Shown here piece by piece: positions 16,775 to 18,223 of a DNA stretch of 18,223 bases. Within the stretch, counting starts at the first letter, position 1. Every line of letters begins with the position of its first letter. The stretch is from positions 1-18,223 of the forward strand of contig CAYMTR010000055.1 in assembly GCA_964393405.1 (NCBI GenBank), given 5' to 3'. The notes below the pieces were generated by a model. That model searched no databases. It was not told the origin of the DNA and saw nothing but the letters and a program-made list of their open reading frames with translations. The position numbers were made by a program, and so were the translations under genes. The stretch comes from CAYMTR01 sp964393405. GTDB taxonomy: Bacteria; Bacteroidota; Bacteroidia; Bacteroidales; Prolixibacteraceae.

Positions 16775-16866
16775 TATAAATCTGTATTTCTTTACTTTGC
16801 ACAACACATATCTATATGATCCCGGTTTTGTTGCCGAAATAATAATAGAAATAAAAAAATGTGTTG
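16746..16866 (-). promoter_or_regulatory. Phe/Tyr transcription attenuator of the aromatic operon
   Basis: Leader-RNA segments that can form alternative structures. CAACACAT (16866-16859, inside the leader codons just before and at the first Phe) pairs perfectly with ATGTGTTG (16809-16802, just after the leader stop). CCGGGATC (16825-16818, within the last leader codons) can pair over 8 bp, two of them G-U, with GGTTCCGG (16773-16766), which is part of the terminator's 5' arm. If ribosomes stall at Phe/Tyr codons, the first helix is blocked and the antiterminator could form. The sequence elements are visible; the exact switching path is inference. Confidence 0.75.
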
Positions 16867-16880
16867 CTCCAGTTGTTCAT
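16812..16880 (-). CDS. Aromatic leader peptide (Phe/Tyr-rich, 22 aa)
   Basis: A 22-codon open frame, ATG at 16880-16878 to TAG at 16814-16812, begins MNNWSNT and then has eight aromatic codons in a row: Phe, Phe, Tyr, Phe, Tyr, Tyr, Tyr, Phe (residues 8-15). It ends GNKTGII. It lies between a good promoter and an intrinsic terminator, just upstream of two genes for tyrosine/phenylalanine synthesis. That is the arrangement of amino-acid attenuation leaders such as pheL. The peptide itself probably has no function beyond sensing charged Phe- and Tyr-tRNA. No Shine-Dalgarno is visible, which is normal in this phylum. Confidence 0.88.
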   Translation of the reverse strand: MNNWSNTFFYFYYYFGNKTGII

Positions 16881-16900
16881 GTCGTTAACTTTATCTGCTG

Positions 16901-16932
16901 CAAATATATCTTTTTTTGATATAAATATTCAA
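16901..16932 (-). promoter_or_regulatory. Promoter of the aromatic operon
   Basis: The minus strand shows TATATTTG (16908-16901), an exact match to the Bacteroidota -7 box TAnnTTTG, with TTG (16932-16930) 21 bp upstream as the -33 element. Transcription should start near 16894, about 14 nt before the leader peptide ATG. Confidence 0.75.
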
Positions 16933-16991
16933 CAGTCCACTTTTTTTATGACAGATTCATATTAAAATTAACAGATATCTTATATTCTCAA

Positions 16992-17012
16992 AGGAAACAG
17001 CACCTGTTTCCT
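16992..17012. promoter_or_regulatory. Perfect 9-bp inverted repeat, candidate operator
   Basis: AGGAAACAG and CTGTTTCCT (16992-17000 and 17004-17012) are perfect inverted copies separated by CAC. It lies between the divergent promoters of the aromatic operon and hsp20, about 60 bp upstream of the former's -33 element. No T-run follows on either strand, so an operator is more likely than a terminator. The binding protein is unknown. Confidence 0.5.
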
Positions 17013-17108
17013 CCAAAACATTACCTCACCCTTTGGTTCAAGACAATTATACATGAATAACTCGTATTAATACTCATTAAATCTGTTAAAATGTCATTAT
17101 CAGATACT

Positions 17109-17116
17109 TATCTTTG
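17109..17116 (+). promoter_or_regulatory. Probable hsp20 promoter, -7 box TATCTTTG
   Basis: TATCTTTG is an exact TAnnTTTG match, and is the same octamer as the probable metH box. The -33 region has no clear TTTG. It would give a 5' untranslated region of about 125 nt. No CIRCE element (TTAGCACTC inverted repeat) is present. Confidence 0.45.
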
Positions 17117-17247
17117 CCAAATTTTCATGTTCCCAAGGAAAAAGAATGTCAAATTTTCCGAATTAATGATTGGTATTTATTTTGAATAAGTAGACATGAA
17201 ATTAATTTACAAATAATGTTTAACAAAAATAATAGGAGGAAAAAGCC

Positions 17248-17697
17248 ATGACATTAATAAGAAGAAATCAGAATTATTTTCCATCATTCCCTTCATTTTT
17301 CGACAATTTCGTATCACGGGATTTGACAGATTGGAACAATCGTAACTATTCAAATACAGATACAACTTTACCGGCTGTAAATGTAAAGGAAGACGATGAA
17401 AAGTATCAGATCGATGTTGCTGTACCGGGGATGAAAAAGGAAGATTTCAAGATTAAACTTGAAAACGATGTGCTTACAATTTCATCTGAGAGAAAAGAGG
17501 ACAAGGAAGAAAAGAACGGAAATTACACCCGCAGGGAGTTCAGCTATCAGTCGTTCCAGCGTTCATTTTCAATACCTGAAGGACACATTGTGGGTGACAA
17601 GATCACTGCAAGCTACAAAGACGGCGTACTGCAGATTGAGCTACCAAAGCGTGAAGAGGTAAAACCTCAACCACCAAAAGAAATTGAGATTAATTAA
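17248..17697 (+). CDS. Small heat-shock protein, Hsp20/alpha-crystallin family
   Basis: This encodes a 149-aa ATP-independent holdase chaperone that binds unfolding proteins in the cytoplasm. A Phe-rich N-terminal arm (about 1-40: NYFPSFPSFFDNF) precedes the alpha-crystallin domain (about 42-138: LPAVNVKEDDEKYQIDVAVPGMKKEDF ... ASYKDGVLQIELPK). The C-terminal tail has an IxI-type motif (IEI, 146-148) used for oligomer assembly. An AGGAGG ribosome site (17234-17239) sits 8 nt before the ATG, unusually strong for this phylum and consistent with fast high-level synthesis. It is a single-gene unit with its own promoter and terminator. Confidence 0.95.
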   Translation: MTLIRRNQNYFPSFPSFFDNFVSRDLTDWNNRNYSNTDTTLPAVNVKEDDEKYQIDVAVPGMKKEDFKIKLENDVLTISSERKEDKEEKNGNYTRREFSYQSFQRSFSIPEGHIVGDKITASYKDGVLQIELPKREEVKPQPPKEIEIN

Positions 17698-17721
17698 GTT
17701 ATTGTTTATCTTAAAATTGAG

Positions 17722-17754
17722 GCTGTCCATATTGATATATGGACAGCTTTTTTT
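17722..17754 (+). terminator. Intrinsic terminator of hsp20
   Basis: GCTGTCCATAT (17722-17732) and ATATGGACAGC (17737-17747) form a perfect 11-bp stem with loop TGAT, followed directly by seven T residues. It begins 25 bp after the hsp20 stop. Confidence 0.93.
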
Positions 17755-17779
17755 ATGCCAAAACTTCATTATCTAATTA

Positions 17780-17868
17780 TGAACATTAAAGTTGTTCAAT
17801 CTAAAAATACTGTTCGGTATTGAATTAGTGCTATTCATAAAACAACACCTCAAGTTATTAACAGTATT
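17780..17868. promoter_or_regulatory. Repeated inverted half-sites upstream of dinD-like gene
   Basis: AATAC-N6-GTATT is found at 17806-17821. AATACTGTT (17806-17814) also has a perfect inverted copy, AACAGTATT, at 17860-17868. A separate pair, TGAACA/TGTTCA, lies at 17780-17785 and 17793-17798. A dinD-type gene would be expected to have a damage-response operator, so these are candidates. None matches the Escherichia coli or Bacillus LexA box exactly, and no promoter box is clear. Confidence 0.35.
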
Positions 17869-17963
17869 CTTTCTTACACAACTAATTTCATAATTTTAAC
17901 ATCTCAATTTATAAAACATGGTATCCTTAATCAATAAAAACAAAACCCCTTAATAATATCTAT

Positions 17964-18223
17964 ATGGAAAAGATCACAATAGCCAGATTAAACAAACAAT
18001 TTGAGGAATACGCCTACGAACAGGAAGGTATTGAATATTGGCTTGCAAGAGAATTAAAAGAACTACTTGGATACACTGAATGGAGAAACTTTCTTAATGC
18101 AGTAAATAAAGCAAAAGAAAGTTGCAAAACCAGTGGTGAGGAGGTTTCTAATCATTTTGTTGACGTCAACAAAATGGTATTACTTGGTTCGGGTTCAGAA
18201 AGACAAGTAGATGACATCATGCT
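17964..18223 (+). CDS. dinD: DinD-like DNA-damage-inducible protein, 5' part
   Basis: The gene starts at ATG 17964 and runs off the window; 86 codons are visible. The segment IEYWLARELKELLGYTEWRNFLNAVNKAKESC, then EEVSNHFVDVNKMVLLGSGSERQVDDI, follows the start of DinD closely. That includes the W.AR.L..LLGY..(W/Y)R.F core, the NHF/DHF segment and the M...GSG/GSN stretch leading to a conserved D(D/I). Escherichia coli DinD is an SOS-induced protein that interferes with RecA filaments; in other genomes such genes are often mobile or accessory. No Shine-Dalgarno is visible. The rest of the protein is outside the window. Confidence 0.8.
   Translation, partial: MEKITIARLNKQFEEYAYEQEGIEYWLARELKELLGYTEWRNFLNAVNKAKESCKTSGEEVSNHFVDVNKMVLLGSGSERQVDDIM

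Noticed and set aside
17120..17247. CIRCE or other known heat-shock element before hsp20
   Set aside because: No TTAGCACTC-N9-GAGTGCTAA or similar repeat is present; only the -7 box and a strong ribosome site are supported.
1..18223. tRNA, rRNA, CRISPR arrays or insertion sequences
   Set aside because: No cloverleaf-like sequence, regular spaced repeats or transposase frame was recognised anywhere in the window.

Overview
The window looks like the chromosome of a member of the Bacteroidota, probably a Bacteroidales/Marinilabiliales-type organism. The evidence is a PorP/SprF outer-membrane protein next to a gliding-motility/type IX secretion (T9SS) C-terminal-domain protein, a DAHP synthase-chorismate mutase fusion of the Bacteroidota kind, several TAnnTTTG -7 promoter boxes, few Shine-Dalgarno sequences, and signal peptides cleaved in front of Gln. 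Base composition is AT-rich, most strongly in the first 1.4 kb and in the intergenic regions.

Layout. Positions 1-1349 hold the 3' end of a small membrane-protein gene, a stretch with three CGACGAAT copies, and a Fic-domain AMPylase-type gene (+). Positions 1575-5243 hold metH, B12-dependent methionine synthase (+). It overlaps tail-to-tail by 13 bp with a minus-strand cluster at 9783-5231. In transcription order that cluster is a 314-aa secreted protein, its 283-aa paralogue, a 562-aa protein with a gliding-motility C-terminal domain, and PorP/SprF. The first three share an N-terminal module, so this reads as one envelope or surface-assembly unit. A gene-free stretch (9784-10459) ends in competing hairpins before a Lys-rich exported protein (+). 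Next on the + strand come a DUF47/PhoU-like protein with a PiT phosphate transporter, and a lipoprotein with a YiiX-type permuted NlpC/P60 fold.

Positions 16932-14645 hold an aromatic amino acid operon on the minus strand. A promoter is followed by a 22-codon leader peptide with eight Phe/Tyr codons in a row, a GC-rich hairpin with a T-run, prephenate dehydrogenase, DAHP synthase/chorismate mutase and a terminator. This has every visible part of a classical ribosome-mediated transcription attenuator and is the best-supported new observation in the window. It also shows that the upstream GTG start of the dehydrogenase frame is false. The window closes with a small heat-shock protein (Hsp20) with a strong terminator, and the 5' end of a dinD-like gene preceded by repeated inverted half-sites.

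How the genes work together: metH, the aromatic operon and the phosphate pair are housekeeping metabolism. The 5.2-9.8 kb cluster is a secreted and outer-membrane module of unknown purpose. Fic and dinD at the two edges look like accessory or stress genes.
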